Below, piece after piece: positions 1 to 13,192 of a stretch of 64,000 nt of DNA; position 1 is the stretch's first letter, and every line of letters starts with the position of its first letter. The position numbers were made by a program, and so were the translations under genes. The stretch comes from Pilatotrama ljubarskyi (Eukaryota > Basidiomycota > Agaricomycetes > Polyporales > Polyporaceae), in assembly GCA_022385805.1 (NCBI GenBank), contig MU277685.1, positions 460,644-524,643 on the forward strand. The letters run 5' to 3'. The notes under the pieces are model-generated. The model was not told where the DNA came from, searched no databases, and saw nothing but the letters and a program-made list of their open reading frames with translations.

Positions 1-463
1 AACCGGATAGATATCCTCGACTCGGCTCTTCTCCGGCCAGGGCGTATCGACCGCAAGATCGAGTTCCCGCCGCCGGGCCCCGAGGCGCGTGTCGCTATTC
101 TGCGCATTCATTCGCGGAAGGTATGTGCAACGATGTGACGGGCATTCGGATCTGGTGCTCCTTCTAACACCACCTATCACAGATGTCTCTCCAGCGTGGC
201 ATCAACCTGCGCGCGCTTGCTGAGAAGATGGGCCAGTGCTCAGGAGCTGAGGTCCGCGGTATCTGTACGGAGGCGGGTATGTATGCGCTGCGTGAGCGTA
301 GGCAGCACGTCACACAGGAAGACTTCGAGTTCGCGGTAGCCAAGGTACGTTTCCGCCGAGTTCCTCCTATTATCTACGAGAAATCGTCTCACGTTCGCGC
401 TGCAAACAGGTTCTCAAGAAGAACCAAGAGGGCAACACCTCTGTGAACAAGTTGTTCTCGTGA
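1..463 (+). CDS. RPT6: 26S proteasome regulatory ATPase Rpt6, 3' end
   Basis: This is the C-terminal part of an AAA ATPase of the 19S proteasome base; the gene starts before the window. Exons are <1-120, 183-344 and 410-463, with GT-AG introns of 62 and 65 bases. The first codons read [19 protein letters not shown], the AAA second region of homology with its arginine fingers. They are followed by the C-terminal helical domain ([20 protein letters not shown], then [14 protein letters not shown]). The Lys-rich tail ends NKLFS. The pattern fits Rpt6/PSMC5 better than the other five Rpt subunits. In the cell this subunit unfolds ubiquitylated substrates for the 20S core. Naming is from family knowledge; splice sites are read directly. 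Confidence 0.93.
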
Positions 464-1137
464 TGTATCTATCGCATTGTATGGACGCACGTCGATGTAG
501 CCACTTCCCTCTTGATATTCTCCCAGATCTGTGCCTTGCTTGGGCGCATCACATCATAGCTGTGACTATATGCTCCGGCGGTAGGTGCTCCGACGATAAT
601 GACAGGTTCCACACGAGTACAAGGCAAGCGCACCGTATGCCAGCAATGAGCATACCCACTGAGCCCACGAACAATACTTCACCAGAATGCCAGGTGTATG
701 GGACGGAGGAACCAGGTGAGTCACATTAACATCTGGGGATGCTGGAATTGAGGTGAAATTCCCAGGCTTAATCAGGTATGCATCGCGATCTGTTCGCGGG
801 ACGCGTCAGTGTCAGATTGCGTTTGCACCGGTCGCCTTCGTGGGGATAGACATGCCGACGCAGGCTCGCCGACGGCCCACTCTCAGGCTGTTCGGGCTCC
901 TCGTGCTCCACGAGACAGCGGCACATTTCGTCTCGAGTCCGCCCTATATCTCCGGTAGCTGAGTGCGACAGCACGTTTCTCTTTTCGATATCATCCCTAG
1001 GCATCGACGGGATGTTCTTGTCTGCTGGTGCCGCAGCGCGAGACGGGCTTGCTCTTGAGTAGGAGCTCGCTCTACAGTTTGCTTCCGACCTGTGCTCAAG
1101 GACGGCCTCCACGTCTCCTGACTTTGCTCTCCCTGAC
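464..1137. other. intergenic, no gene seen
   Basis: About 670 bases between RPT6 and the first membrane-protein gene. Small open frames on both strands have no recognisable domain. The right part should hold the promoter of the next gene and possibly a 5' exon for it, because that gene lacks an obvious signal peptide. Confidence 0.5.
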
Positions 1138-2461
1138 ATGTCTACCACTACCATTCCGACTGCACCACTGCCACCGACGGGCACTCTGAGGAACGCTTCT
1201 GCTACGCCTCATGGACCGGGCCACTCAGGGCCCTCTGCCATCGACCCTCTGACCTTTACTTCCACCGTTGACTTCGCTTTTACTTATGTCCCCTCCATGT
1301 CCACCTGCGACATTGCCACAATTCTGTGGAACTACACGGGCCCGACACAAGACTTCTCCCTATATACGGCGGCCACACATTCACAGCTGTCGCTCATTGC
1401 GTACTCGCTCCCCGCCACTGCAGCATCGTACGTCTGGACCCAGGTGAACGTGACCGAGGGCGTGTACGAGCTACTCGCGCTAGGTAACGGATTCGCGAGC
1501 CTATCATCCGCGTTCTTCGTCTCGGACAACGGCGGATCGTGCTTGGACACTACGGTGCCATCTTCCTACAGGTCGCCTCCAACAAGCCCGCCCCCTGCGT
1601 CGCCGCCACGGTCACACCTAGGAGTGATCTTGGGAAGCGTAATTGGGGGTATTGCGGTCGTCGTCGCCATCCTCGGTGTCTACCTCTACCTCAGACTGCG
1701 AGGAAAGGCAGTTCCTGGATACCGTTGGCGTAGCTATAAGGATGGTGGAAAGAGCGTTCAGCCTCGGAGCTGGGCAGGACTATCCTCGCATTTAAACATC
1801 AGCAACCAGCGATCCGCTCCTTGCTCGTCCGAGGAGGCGGCCACCGTCGCTGGAAAGACCTCTGTACAATTGACCATGCTGCCGCGCCTGGAGCCGAATC
1901 GCCGCAAGCCCTCCATCGCGACCGTCACCCTGCTTTCCGAGGCCCTCTCCAGTCCTGCGATCGAAAAGTCCCTACCTGCTTCGCCTTCCCCTGCGCTTCG
2001 GCTGGACGACGAGCTGCCCCCTCCACCTTCGTCGTACGTCGCGCCCGCGCCGGATGCGCGCCTACGCCGGCCGCGCACCTTCGACACGGTGGACTCAGTC
2101 TCCGTCATCTGGCTTCGCCGCCACAGTTCGGCCGTCACAACTCCCACACGTAGGCCTAGCGGCACGTCGGCCGTGCCGTCCTCGTCCACCTCGCAGATGT
2201 ACCGTGGACGGGACAGTATGTGGAGCATGGCGACTCCTAGCACGCCGGAGACGCCTGAGCGACCGAGCCCGGACAGAGCGATTGCGCGTCGCAGTTCTCG
2301 GGCACTTGGACACACCAGTCCCATCCGTGAACCTATCCCCGATGTACCCCCACTGCCTAGCGAACACATCTCAAGGCATCCATGCGGCTCGGTAAGCGTG
2401 CTCTATTCCTGCTCACCTAGAGCGGCCTACTGACCAGTGTGTATAGGAGACGGAGCTCTGA
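1138..2461 (+). CDS. single-pass membrane protein, copy 1 of a tandem triplet
   Basis: Function unknown. From Met1 the protein has an S/T/P-rich N terminus and a beta-rich region at about residues 45-135 (CDIATILWNYTGP, then YVWTQVNVTEGVYELLALG). That region has a conserved Cys pair, the second in GGSCL. A P-rich stalk follows, then one membrane helix at about 161-186 and a long basic, S/P-rich cytoplasmic tail. The beta-rich part loosely resembles the Ig-like Kre9/Knh1 N-terminal domain; this is an inference. Tail motifs WAGLSS, LEPNRRKPS and QMYRGRDSM recur in the two downstream copies. A 55-base GT-AG intron (2392-2446) probably removes the last in-frame stretch, giving a C terminus of GSETEL. 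Read through, the ORF instead ends at 2433. There is no clear signal peptide, so the true start may lie in an upstream exon. Confidence 0.7.
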
Positions 2462-3239
2462 GCGGCGACGATCGTTCCGGACGGACATTGCATAAAGCAC
2501 CGGAACTCCTTGGACTGTTGGACATGTACGCTGTGGTTTCTGACTTTGTGACTTCGGCGCCTCAATCTGCCCACTTTCTTGGATTATACCAAGCACCACG
2601 TCGTTGAGATGGAGATCCTGCTCGAGCTCTGTGGCACCCATTGTCATGTCTTGCTTGGTTTCACGCAGGCTTTCAGGCATGGTGATCCTCGCTCCGGTCC
2701 AGCGCCAAGTTTTGGCTCGTATGTAATGTTGCCGTTTCTCGCAGACACCACGTTTGGCGGACTTCATTCGCGGCATTTCGCCGCGCTTGTTATTATTCTT
2801 AGTTCGACGCCTCATGTGATGTGCCGTAGCATGATATCTTCTACATGAGCTGCCGCAAAATCCCAGTCGCGCCTGCTCAAAGTCGCTCAATTGTGATATG
2901 TTCGAGCTGTCGCTCCATCTTCCGAGTAGCTTGCATAGCGACTCGGAGCGGGCTGGCTTGAGACTGTCTCAGCTTGCGCTTCGCTACCCTCCCAGTGACC
3001 GCAGGTTGCGACTGTTAAGGTTCGCTCAAAAGCCTCCCCACCGGCGAGACCGACAGCCTGGGAAGTTCTTATCTGCGGTGGGTGTGCTGACCTTCCCCCG
3101 AGTTGCTCTCTCGTCCAGCTATCACTCGGTCGCTCAGAGCTCTGGTGCAGCCCTACCGGGATATCGTACGCCCTTCTGTTTGCCCGTACGCTGCACTTGT
3201 CCTGACTAGGATTGCTCGACAGCCACATAGCTTGTAGAG
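2462..3239. other. intergenic, no gene seen
   Basis: About 780 bases between membrane-protein copies 1 and 2. No RNA gene, repeat or convincing coding exon was recognised. Confidence 0.5.
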
Positions 3240-4301
3240 ATGGATCAGCTACCCGGGTCAAGGCCGCTCCTAGTCAGCATCCCTACGACGTCGACGTCGA
3301 CGAGTGCAGGGGCTGCCTCAACGGGCGGCTTCACGTTCACGATAGTCCCGTTCACGGACACTTGCGCCACAGCCACCCTCAAGTGGGCGTACAGCGGCCC
3401 GGCGGAGAGTTTCTCCCTCTTCGCTTCCTCCGCATCCTCGTTGGACGAGGGAGCAGATGGTGTCGAGGTGATAGGCGTCCCGGTAGTGTACGGCCTCCCA
3501 GCCGCCTCGGGGACGTACACCTGGTCGCCAGTCAACCTCACGGCCGGGATGTACATCATGCACGCAGTGGGCGAGGGCATCGAGGCGCAGTCCTCGCAGT
3601 TCCAAATCGGCGCGGGCTCAGACTCGTCCTGTCTGAACGCAGCAGACTCGTCGCAGACAAACCCCCCGCTGGCTACGTCGTCGTCCATTCCTGTTCCCCC
3701 TGCGACCTCGCGTTCGCACACAGCTGCGATCGCTGGAGGCGTCGTCGGAGGCGTCGTGCTTCTCGCCGTTCTCGCCGGTATCCTCGGCTACATGCGCCGC
3801 GGCGTGCATCGGCCCCCGTCCCGACGGGGCAGCAGCGGGAGCCGCAAAGAGAAGCTCCAGTACTCCAAGCAATGGGTCGGCCTGTCCTCCGTCGATACCC
3901 TCCCAACTCATTTCTCACGCTCGAGCACGGCCGTCTCGGGCGCGACAGACTTCAAGGCGCCGCAGTTGGATACCATTCGCCCTCCTCCATCTATCCCCTT
4001 AGCAGACGGTGCTGCTCCGGATCTGCGCTATGCGGAAACGCTCTCGTACGGCCCAGGTAGCGTTCTGCCCAGTCGCAGGTCCCCAGGCGGCATCTCCACT
4101 TCAACCTCTCTGCGTACGCTGGATATAGCTGTGGACCCCTTCCAAGACGGGCAGAACAGCTCCTCGTCCCCAGTTCCAGGCACCCGGAACCTCGACTCGC
4201 CCACACCGTCCTCTACAACGTCACACATGTACCCCATTCGTGGTAGCGAGTCCGGCGCCGGGACTTTCTCGAGGGAAGGGCATGTAGGCGCCAGGTTCTG
4301 A
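3240..4301 (+). CDS. single-pass membrane protein, copy 2 of a tandem triplet
   Basis: A 353-aa paralogue of the genes at 1.1 and 5.2 kb. The ectodomain at about residues 30-125 keeps the same landmarks: a Cys then Trp segment (TCATATLKWAYSGPAESFSL), YTWSPVNLTAGMY, and a second Cys in SSCLNA. A single Gly/Val/Leu-rich membrane helix lies at about 161-184, followed by MRRG (positive-inside). The cytoplasmic tail carries WVGLSS soon after the helix and a HMYPIRGSES motif near the end. It lacks the LEPNRR motif of copies 1 and 3 and is the shortest of the three. No signal peptide is evident from this Met. The 3' end may be extended by an unrecognised intron. Likely a plasma-membrane or cell-wall-facing protein; role unknown. 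Confidence 0.7.
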   Translation: MDQLPGSRPLLVSIPTTSTSTSAGAASTGGFTFTIVPFTDTCATATLKWAYSGPAESFSLFASSASSLDEGADGVEVIGVPVVYGLPAASGTYTWSPVNLTAGMYIMHAVGEGIEAQSSQFQIGAGSDSSCLNAADSSQTNPPLATSSSIPVPPATSRSHTAAIAGGVVGGVVLLAVLAGILGYMRRGVHRPPSRRGSSGSRKEKLQYSKQWVGLSSVDTLPTHFSRSSTAVSGATDFKAPQLDTIRPPPSIPLADGAAPDLRYAETLSYGPGSVLPSRRSPGGISTSTSLRTLDIAVDPFQDGQNSSSSPVPGTRNLDSPTPSSTTSHMYPIRGSESGAGTFSREGHVGARF

Positions 4302-5211
4302 GGCGTCATAACCAGGGCTCGCGCATGGCGCGCCTGTGGCTTGTCCTCTACGCATGACCATCGCCCCTCCGTATGGGTTTTGGCTCCGATTCTCCGAGGA
4401 GTGGAAGCTGCAGGGCGTCTCCGCACGACGCTGAGGTCGCACAAGCTATCCGAAGTAGACCGCCGTACAGACTGTTTGTCGGTGGTACGGGCGCTGTATG
4501 ATACCTCCGATGAGTCATGAACTTTTGTACGATGTAGGATGTACACCAACCATGTCTTCGCTGTGCCACTGGGAGGGTGCCAGGGACCCGGGATCGCATC
4601 TCTGTTCGTCTCGAGCAGGCTTCCAGACGGACTGCGCTTAAGTACCCAAGCTGTCAAGGGCTGCGATTGAACTACTCAGCACGCGTTGACGCTGTTCGAA
4701 TCGCGATGGTCTCTGAAGCTCTCAAGCTCAAGACTCAGAGCGCCGCCTACGAGTATGAATGCTGGACGGTCGGTGTCCCCATAGCACTGCGAAGCGGGGA
4801 CACATCTCCCTTCGCTGCATGGGTCATTCACGCCTGACAGCGATTTGATCCCTCTCACGGCCTGTCCGTCCTATCCTCCATCGGTGACCAGACAATGCGG
4901 ACCCCCATCAGCCTGGGTGAGATACCTTCCAAAGCCCTTCCGCAGAGGGTGGCATCTTCCAAGCAAGTATCAATATCTGTCCGTCCTCATAATTGGGAAC
5001 ATCGCCGGTCCCAGATGCGCCTGCCCCTTCTTCGCCGCATGGACAGATCGCTGCGCGTTCAATGATGATATCTTTGCTCGAGGAGCGCAGATATACTCGA
5101 CGATGGATGGACTTGCGAGGTCTACCGGATGAACTTCCTCTGGGGTCGTATTAGGTACGCCTAGCCCATACCGTCCGCGCACTCAGCTCGCTCAACTCGG
5201 CGTAGAGCACC
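4302..5211. other. intergenic, no gene seen
   Basis: About 900 bases between copies 2 and 3 of the membrane-protein array. Short ORFs only, none with a recognisable domain. Confidence 0.5.
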
Positions 5212-6786
5212 ATGGCGCGCTTTGTGCAACCAGAGCGCTGCGGCCGCGCCGTGGGGCACAGGCTGACGCTGCCTAGTACACTCTTACCCCTGCCTCTTCC
5301 GACTGGCACACTTACGCCTACGACCCCACGAACGTCTGCGCCGGCCACGCCAATTCCGAGCTTCACAAGCGCTACCGGTGGAGCGTCCAGGTCACAGTCC
5401 GCCCCCGCCTCATCACCCTCCAGCAGCATCAACCTGTCCGCATCTCCCAACGTCTGGAGCCTGCACCCCGTGTCATCGCCGCCCTCGTTAGCCTCAGAGA
5501 GCATCCGCCCGCCCTCCATCTCCACCAATTCCAGCCTCCCGATCGCAGCGCCGACGTTGTCTGACGGCCCACGTTTGTTCAAGTTCAACGAGCCGATCGA
5601 GTCCGTGGAGATATGCACGCCGAAGGTGATCACGTGGACGTACTCCGGACCCGATGCAGACATCGCGCTCTCCATCGCCGCCACCCCGGAGCTGCACGTT
5701 GAACCCGACCTCCCATTCATGCCCCTCGCAGCGGGGATCGACGCCGGGCAGGGGGTGTTCGCGTGGGAGAGCGTAAAGTATCCCTCGGGGTGGTATGTCC
5801 TGCGGGCGTCGGGCAGCACGGTCTGGGCGCAGTCTATTCCGTTCCCCATCTACGTTGGCAAGGACGTATCGTGTTTGAAAAACTACACGTCCTCGACGTT
5901 CAGCTCAACGACGTCGCCAGTTCAGAGTCTAGTCACTGGTCCTAACGCGGCGAACACCCGCATCACCACCGCTGCCCCATCCGTCGCGCCATCCGCCCCT
6001 AGCGCAGCCAAGTCGACGTCGGGCACGGTCAGAGGAAACAAGCGCGCGAGCGTGATCGCCGGAGGCGTCATCGCAGGCATCGCCATCCTAGGAGTGGCGA
6101 TCCTCGCTGGCATCTGCATCCGACACAGTCTCTGTCGACGCTCGCGCCGCTCCTCTGCCCCTCGCACGCGCCGAACCTGCCGGTCTGGCAGGTGGGTGGG
6201 CCTCTCGTCGAGCGACATCAATGAGGAGAGCGAGTGCGGCGCGCCGATGGACGAGCCGCCGTCGCTCCCCGCCTCCACCGAGAAGCGTGCCTCGGTGACC
6301 TCACGTCTGGAGCCCAACCGCCGGCGGCCATCCATGCTCTTCCCAGAGATGGCGACCCTAGACCCTCTTCCACCTCCCGGCAGGGACACCCTGAGGTTGA
6401 GCACCAACAGGCTCTCCGTACCAATAGTCGAGACGAGGCGCGGGGACTCACCTACGTTACCCGTCAGCCCGTACCGGACGCGCAAACCGGTGCCGCCCCT
6501 GGATCCGCTGGACGACGCGCCCCGGACAAAGCAGCCGCCTACGCCGAGCAGGGGAAGCCAGACGACGGGGTTTCCGAGCTTGAACTCGCCCGTGTCGTCG
6601 TCGGCGACGTCCGCAATGTATCGCACCCGGGAAAGCGCTATGAGCAGCACGCGGACACGTCCGTACGGGGACGGAGAGGAGAGTTCGGTGGCGAGGGCCT
6701 CGAGCGTCATTGACCCGGGCCAGTTTGGCGCCATGAAGACGATGTATAGCTTAGTTCCAGACGTGCCGCCGCTTCCGCAGAGTTGA
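5212..6786 (+). CDS. single-pass membrane protein, copy 3 of a tandem triplet
   Basis: A 524-aa paralogue, the longest of the three because of a roughly 115-residue T/S/P-rich N-terminal extension. The beta-rich ectodomain has the conserved Cys (ICTPKVITWTYSGPD), then FAWESVKYPSGWYVLRASG, then the second Cys in DVSCLKNY. It is followed by an S/T stalk and one membrane helix at about 280-305 ending in CIRHSLCRR. The tail repeats the family motifs WVGLSS, LEPNRRRPSM and AMYRTRESAM, and ends SLVPDVPPLPQS. Copy 1 has the same PDVPPLP just before its last exon. The tail motifs suggest a conserved cytoplasmic partner (inference). Start chosen as the first Met of the ORF; an upstream exon with a signal sequence is possible. 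Confidence 0.7.
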   Translation: MARFVQPERCGRAVGHRLTLPSTLLPLPLPTGTLTPTTPRTSAPATPIPSFTSATGGASRSQSAPASSPSSSINLSASPNVWSLHPVSSPPSLASESIRPPSISTNSSLPIAAPTLSDGPRLFKFNEPIESVEICTPKVITWTYSGPDADIALSIAATPELHVEPDLPFMPLAAGIDAGQGVFAWESVKYPSGWYVLRASGSTVWAQSIPFPIYVGKDVSCLKNYTSSTFSSTTSPVQSLVTGPNAANTRITTAAPSVAPSAPSAAKSTSGTVRGNKRASVIAGGVIAGIAILGVAILAGICIRHSLCRRSRRSSAPRTRRTCRSGRWVGLSSSDINEESECGAPMDEPPSLPASTEKRASVTSRLEPNRRRPSMLFPEMATLDPLPPPGRDTLRLSTNRLSVPIVETRRGDSPTLPVSPYRTRKPVPPLDPLDDAPRTKQPPTPSRGSQTTGFPSLNSPVSSSATSAMYRTRESAMSSTRTRPYGDGEESSVARASSVIDPGQFGAMKTMYSLVPDVPPLPQS

Positions 6787-6954
6787 GTGATCTTGGACTG
6801 TGGGGGACTCCATGTCTTGTCGTGAATTGCGTCGGGCAGTAAGTGTGAGGAGTGTTTCTAGCAGTATTATACCATATGAGGGCCTCTATGTACGATGGAA
6901 GCTGCAAGGTGCGACGAAAAGCCGTGGCGACCAAGGACGTAGCGTGCGACGAAT

Positions 6955-8016
6955 CTAGGAAGATGACTCGGGCTTGTCATCCTGTTTTGTTGACTCCTCT
7001 GCGGCTTTCATCTTCTTGCCGAGGATTTTTGCGCTCACCTGGGACAGGGCTGTAAGACACGATTTCCCGCAATAGCGGGACGCGACTTACGTTACGGATG
7101 TGCATCGCAGCACGCTCAACACCATACTCCTTACTGCGCTTGTACTGCTCGAGGGCCTCCTCCAAGAACCCACATGCTTCAAGGACAGCGGCGAGGTTAA
7201 AGGCAATCTCAGCATCTTCCGGGGCCAGCGAGGCAGCCACTCTGCAAAATGAAGCGGTATGAGGCACTTTCAAGTCGAGCATGGATCGCCGCGACGTACC
7301 GCAAGTGATGCAATGCGAGGTCTGGTCTGCTCACAGGAGAGACGATGTATGCACTAGCGAGGTCTAAGAAAACGCGCGTGAGTCTTACACGGAGAGGTTC
7401 TTCAAGGCCCGGACATACTTGTGTGCGCGTCCGCACTTGAAGGTTGGAGAGCAATGGCTTCCTTCCACGCAGCAATTGCATCGTCAAACTCCTCTGTGCG
7501 CCGGTCACAGGTTACACCACACAGTCTTTCACCACAGCCAGCACGAAACTCACTCAGGTGATAGTGCGTCACACCAAGATTGAACAGCGCGCTCGCGGTC
7601 CGCTTGATGTCTACGCTACGCTTGTACAATGCCTGGCGACGATTTGAATAGAGGCACGGACGCGTTGCAGCGGGGCATACCTTGGCGGCCTGCACATCGC
7701 CCTCCTCGAGCTTCTGGGTACCCTCTTCGAGGCATTGCATGGCCTCGACCTCTGCGGGGTTGACTGCTGACGAGTTCGGTGTCGTAGAGGTCGCCCATCC
7801 TAGTATTATCGACATTCAAAGACAAGCCCAGGACGCCCTCGAGAATGACCTACGTCTAGCCACGACTTGAAGAGAGGTTCGCGGCCGAGAAACGCCGTTC
7901 ACCCGTGCAGGGACAGCAAATGCGCGACTGATATTCCGACACACATGCGAGGGGACTGGAGAAGCAGCAGACAACGCAGGCCGAACGAGCTGAGCAAAAC
8001 CGAGCCTAGCAGACAT
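6955..8016 (-). CDS. mitochondrial TPR-repeat protein
   Basis: Seven exons on the minus strand: 8016-7854, 7799-7681, 7632-7554, 7493-7419, 7363-7300, 7241-7091 and 7038-6955. All introns are GT-AG, 48-60 bases, and the frame closes exactly to 244 aa. The N terminus (MSARLGFAQLVRPALS, Arg-rich, no acidic residues for about 50 residues) looks like a mitochondrial presequence. The body has TPR-like helical pairs: ALFNLGVTHYHL, then EFDDAIAAWKEAIALQP, then IAFNLAAVLEACGFLEEALEQYKRS. It may scaffold a mitochondrial complex, with a TTC19-like role possible but not shown. The tail is Lys-rich. No more specific name can be given from sequence alone. Confidence 0.8.
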
Positions 8017-8093
8017 TATGGAATGGTGGTCGTGGACAAGCCTTTGCTATTGTAGCGAGGCGCTCACTGTGAACGAGGGGCACCGCGAGGAAG

Positions 8094-8098
8094 AAAAA
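8094..8098 (-). terminator. Pol III T-run terminator of tRNA-Val
   Basis: Five T residues on the minus strand two bases past the tRNA discriminator base, the usual RNA polymerase III stop. Confidence 0.7.
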
Positions 8099-8100
8099 GC

Positions 8101-8188
8101 TGATCGAGGCCGGGATCGAACCGACGACCGCCTGTGACCCACACGAAGCAGTGTAAGACAGGAGTGATAACCACTACACCACTCGACC
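8101..8188 (-). tRNA. tV(UAC): tRNA-Val (anticodon UAC) with a 15-nt intron
   Basis: On the minus strand the acceptor stem GGTCGAG pairs with CTCGATC (one G-T wobble) and the discriminator is A. The D arm contains the A box GTGGTGTAGTGGTTATCAC. The anticodon stem CCTGT pairs with ACAGG around the loop CTTACAC, giving anticodon UAC at 8155-8153. The T arm GTCGG/CCGGC encloses TTCGATC (B box). A 15-base intron (8151-8137) sits one base 3' of the anticodon, the canonical eukaryotic position. The mature length is 73 nt. Confidence 0.95.
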
Positions 8189-8678
8189 TTGCAGTAAGGG
8201 CGGCCTGTGTCCTCTATAGAAGGCATACCGTGGTCCGAGAGATTGTGCACTTGACTCGCGCAACTTGAGCATGTTCCTCCTACCATGACCGCGGTCTATC
8301 ATTGAACGCCTTGAGGATGTACTCAACTGTCCCTAGCCGGAGCTGAGCGCTGAGGTACTATCCTGTTTAATGTTTGCATCGAAGGCCCTCTGGACTGACG
8401 AGTAGTACTACCATGGATCCTTAGTAGGTTGTGCGCCTGACGTCATAACGACCGGTCGCTACTGGGCGGCGGGCGATCGACAGCGTGAGGCTACGTGCGC
8501 CCGACACATACACACACAGTAAGCCCCGGTTATGCTCTTACAGCTCCCGGCAAGCAATGACAAACAGCCCATCGTGTCAAGAACAGGGCCGGGCCGTGGC
8601 GTGGCGTGAAAGCCGGTCCTGCACATAACGCCTTCCACGCCCTAATCGCTGCAACTGCCCCCGCCACCTGAAGATACG
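8189..8678. other. intergenic, no gene seen
   Basis: About 490 bases between the tRNA and the mpaB-type gene; nothing recognised apart from presumed promoter sequence. Confidence 0.5.
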
Positions 8679-10589
8679 ATGCACTTCCAGATCGGAGAAG
8701 TGCGTGCGCATAACGATAGCGAGGTCAGGCATATCCGACACTCTGAAGAAACGAGGACGCTCCGCCCAGGGGACATCGTCGAGACCTTTGGACATGTCTT
8801 CGAATGGGACCAGGACTGCGTCCCCATCGAGCTATGCGAGAGGTATAGCTCAAAGATGACCCTGAACGAACGTGATGCTGACTCTTTGCACAGTTGGCGG
8901 GGTGTCGGTGACCCCCTGTGCGACGATGCTCTTCGGCAAGCGTTCGCTGGTCCATCATCCAGCGTAGGCAAAGACCTGCTGCAAACTCTTGAACAAAGAG
9001 CAGACATACAAGATGACCAGTCAGAAGCAATACGCACCTTCGTGGATGAGATACACCAGGCTCCGCCTTCCGGTATCATGGCGACCGAGGAAGAGGTCGC
9101 CCTCGCTCAGGCGTTCTTCCTGGACAATTCCATCCAGATCATGCAAGCACTCCTACATTACAGTCTCGCAGGAGGCTTCGCTAGGTCCGTGATCAACACG
9201 TCCTCTGAAGATTATCTCATACCGACTTGCTCAACAGCCCGCGTATCGTGCGGACACTAGCAGCTGTCTCCTATCTCGTGCCCCATGTTCGCAGGGAGGA
9301 CGAGGGGTCATCTTCTCATGACTTGTCCCACCTCCTCAATAGCATCTCCAAGGCATCCTCAGATAGAACACTTTCTCGGCTTCTGGAGACGTTCCAGTTC
9401 GTCCTAGACGTGATGGGCTGCTCCGCGCCTGCGGCACCCGCTCACCCTATACGCGAAGAAAACATCAAACTCTCTCAAGAATGTGCGCATACATCCAGCC
9501 AAACACATGTCTCAGGCACGAGCGAACTCGCGTATCTACTCCCGGGCGGCGAAGGGTGGAAGTCCACGGCACGAGTACGACTACTCCACGGGGTAGCCCG
9601 CTGGAGGGCAGAAGAACGGTGGAAACGGGAAGGGCAGACGAGGAGCGTCGAAGCAGGTGTTCCCATCAGCCAAGAAGACCTCGCAGCGACGTGTGTATGC
9701 TCTCCATCTCCCCCAACCCATCGCTCATATCTCTTCTCCCGGTACCAGGCTGGCCGCCTTCTCGACGATACCGATATGGTGCCTGCACCGCCTGCACCTC
9801 CCACCGACCCAGGAGCAAGCGAGCGCATACCTCGCGCTCTGGCGACATGTCGGCTACTACCTCGGCGTCTCCCCCAAGATCCTCCTGCGCTACTTCAGCA
9901 ACACGCGCACCGCGGACAAGTTCCTCGCCACCGCCGCGCTCCATCTCTTCTCCGACGAACTCACACCTTCCCCTTCCCCTCCACCTTCCTCTTCGCCCTC
10001 TCCCAGCGAATCTCGGAGCACGATCCTCCGCGGCCCGACCATCCCCATCCTCGTTGCCGTCTCCAACCGGCCCCCGCTCAACACCTCTCTCGAGTACAAC
10101 ATCGCGCTCACGACCCACCTCCTCGGCACGCCGCTCTCCGCGCACCTCGGGCTCCCGCGCACCTCCCTCCGCGCGCGCCTCAGCATGCACGCCTTCCTCC
10201 TCGTCCAGCGCATCCCGCACGTCTTCGCCAGCTGGTACCCGCGCAGAGCCTGGCTCGAGAAACGGCGCGCCGTCCTGAGGGAGGGCTTGATGCGCAGCGT
10301 GCGGTGGAACTTGGGGCTGAGGCGCACGACGTTCCGCCCGCGGACGATGGTGCAGGACGTCGGGCTTGAGGGGGAGGCTGGGGGAGGGGAGCTCGCACCG
10401 GGCGTCGTGGAGGAGGAGGGCGTGAAGCCCGATCCGGCGCGGGCGAAGGTGCTCACGAAGATGTGGTCGGAGGTGTGGATGGAGATGGTCGGGGTGTGCG
10501 TGGCTACGTTCGCGGTCACCGGCGTGGTTGGATACGTGGGGCTGGGATACCTTCTGAATTTGGCACGCTCGTGGAACCGCGCGTACTAG
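8679..10589 (+). CDS. ER-bound oxygenase mpaB / rubber-oxygenase-type protein (DUF2236)
   Basis: Three exons, 8679-9184, 9238-9690 and 9749-10589, joined by GT-AG introns of 53 and 58 bases; 599 aa. The region RVRLLHGVARWRAE, then VPISQEDLAAT, then LWRHVGYYLGV matches my memory of the mpaB/latex-clearing-protein catalytic domain (DUF2236). In that family conserved His and Arg residues surround a haem or metal centre. Known members cleave isoprenoid chains; the substrate here is unknown. GDPLCDDALRQAF and GGFASPRIVRTL (the splice restores the Ser) also fit the family. A hydrophobic stretch near the C terminus (about residues 560-585) suggests membrane anchoring. The first intron's donor, gtccgt, is weak. 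Confidence 0.85.
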
Positions 10590-11101
10590 AGGTACCGATA
10601 TCCCATTCATTCGCACACTGTAGCCCTCCGTCATCTGGCGTTCGCATGGGTAATACGTAGAAGTGGAACGGCCTACAAAGAGGACCATGCCGGCATCTCT
10701 CAATGTCTTCTGGTCGCATAGTATCACGATACACGGGCCCGAGCAGTATAATGGCTGACGGGATTCCTGATACTTGACCGTGCATACCGGCGTCGGCTTC
10801 GCCCACCACGGGCTGCAACACAGCGCTAGCAGCGACGTCACCTCGGGTTCAGACCAACGTACGGTCACGTATCAATCACGTACCAACCCACACGCGCGTT
10901 CACCTGAAGCAATCCAGAATGATGCAGCTTGCGATTGTGCCAGGTCCGTCTTGCCATGACCCACATGTCTCGCGACCGATAAGACGGTATAGTTGGCGCA
11001 AGATGGTACGAATACATCCAGTTTGAACTTCATTCTTCATGACCTCCAGATCTACGCATCCCCAGATCGTCCGCCCGAGATACTCTGCAGTCCGCACATG
11101 T
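10590..11101. other. intergenic, no gene seen
   Basis: About 510 bases between convergent genes (the mpaB type on + and phosphoglucomutase on -). It should hold both 3' ends; no other feature is seen. Confidence 0.5.
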
Positions 11102-13124
<2,023 letters not shown>

Positions 13125-13183
13125 GATGGTTGAGGGGGGAGAGATGGGGGAGAGATGGAGAGACGGCGAGGGCCAGACGCCTC

Positions 13184-13192
13184 TTATATACC
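13184..13192 (-). promoter_or_regulatory. TATA box of phosphoglucomutase
   Basis: The sequence GTATATAAG on the minus strand lies about 60 bases upstream of the phosphoglucomutase ATG and is followed by a C/T-rich leader. This is the pattern of strongly expressed fungal genes. Confidence 0.6.

Noticed and set aside
1758..2369. Long minus-strand ORFs opposite the membrane-protein genes (also at 5922-6734 and 47140-48024)
   Set aside because: Low-complexity Gly/Ser/Arg shadows of S/P-rich exons, with no independent motifs.
9666..10868. 400-codon ORF on the minus strand opposite the mpaB-type gene
   Set aside because: Arg/Ala/Gly-rich shadow of a GC-rich coding exon; the + strand shows clear family motifs and consistent introns.
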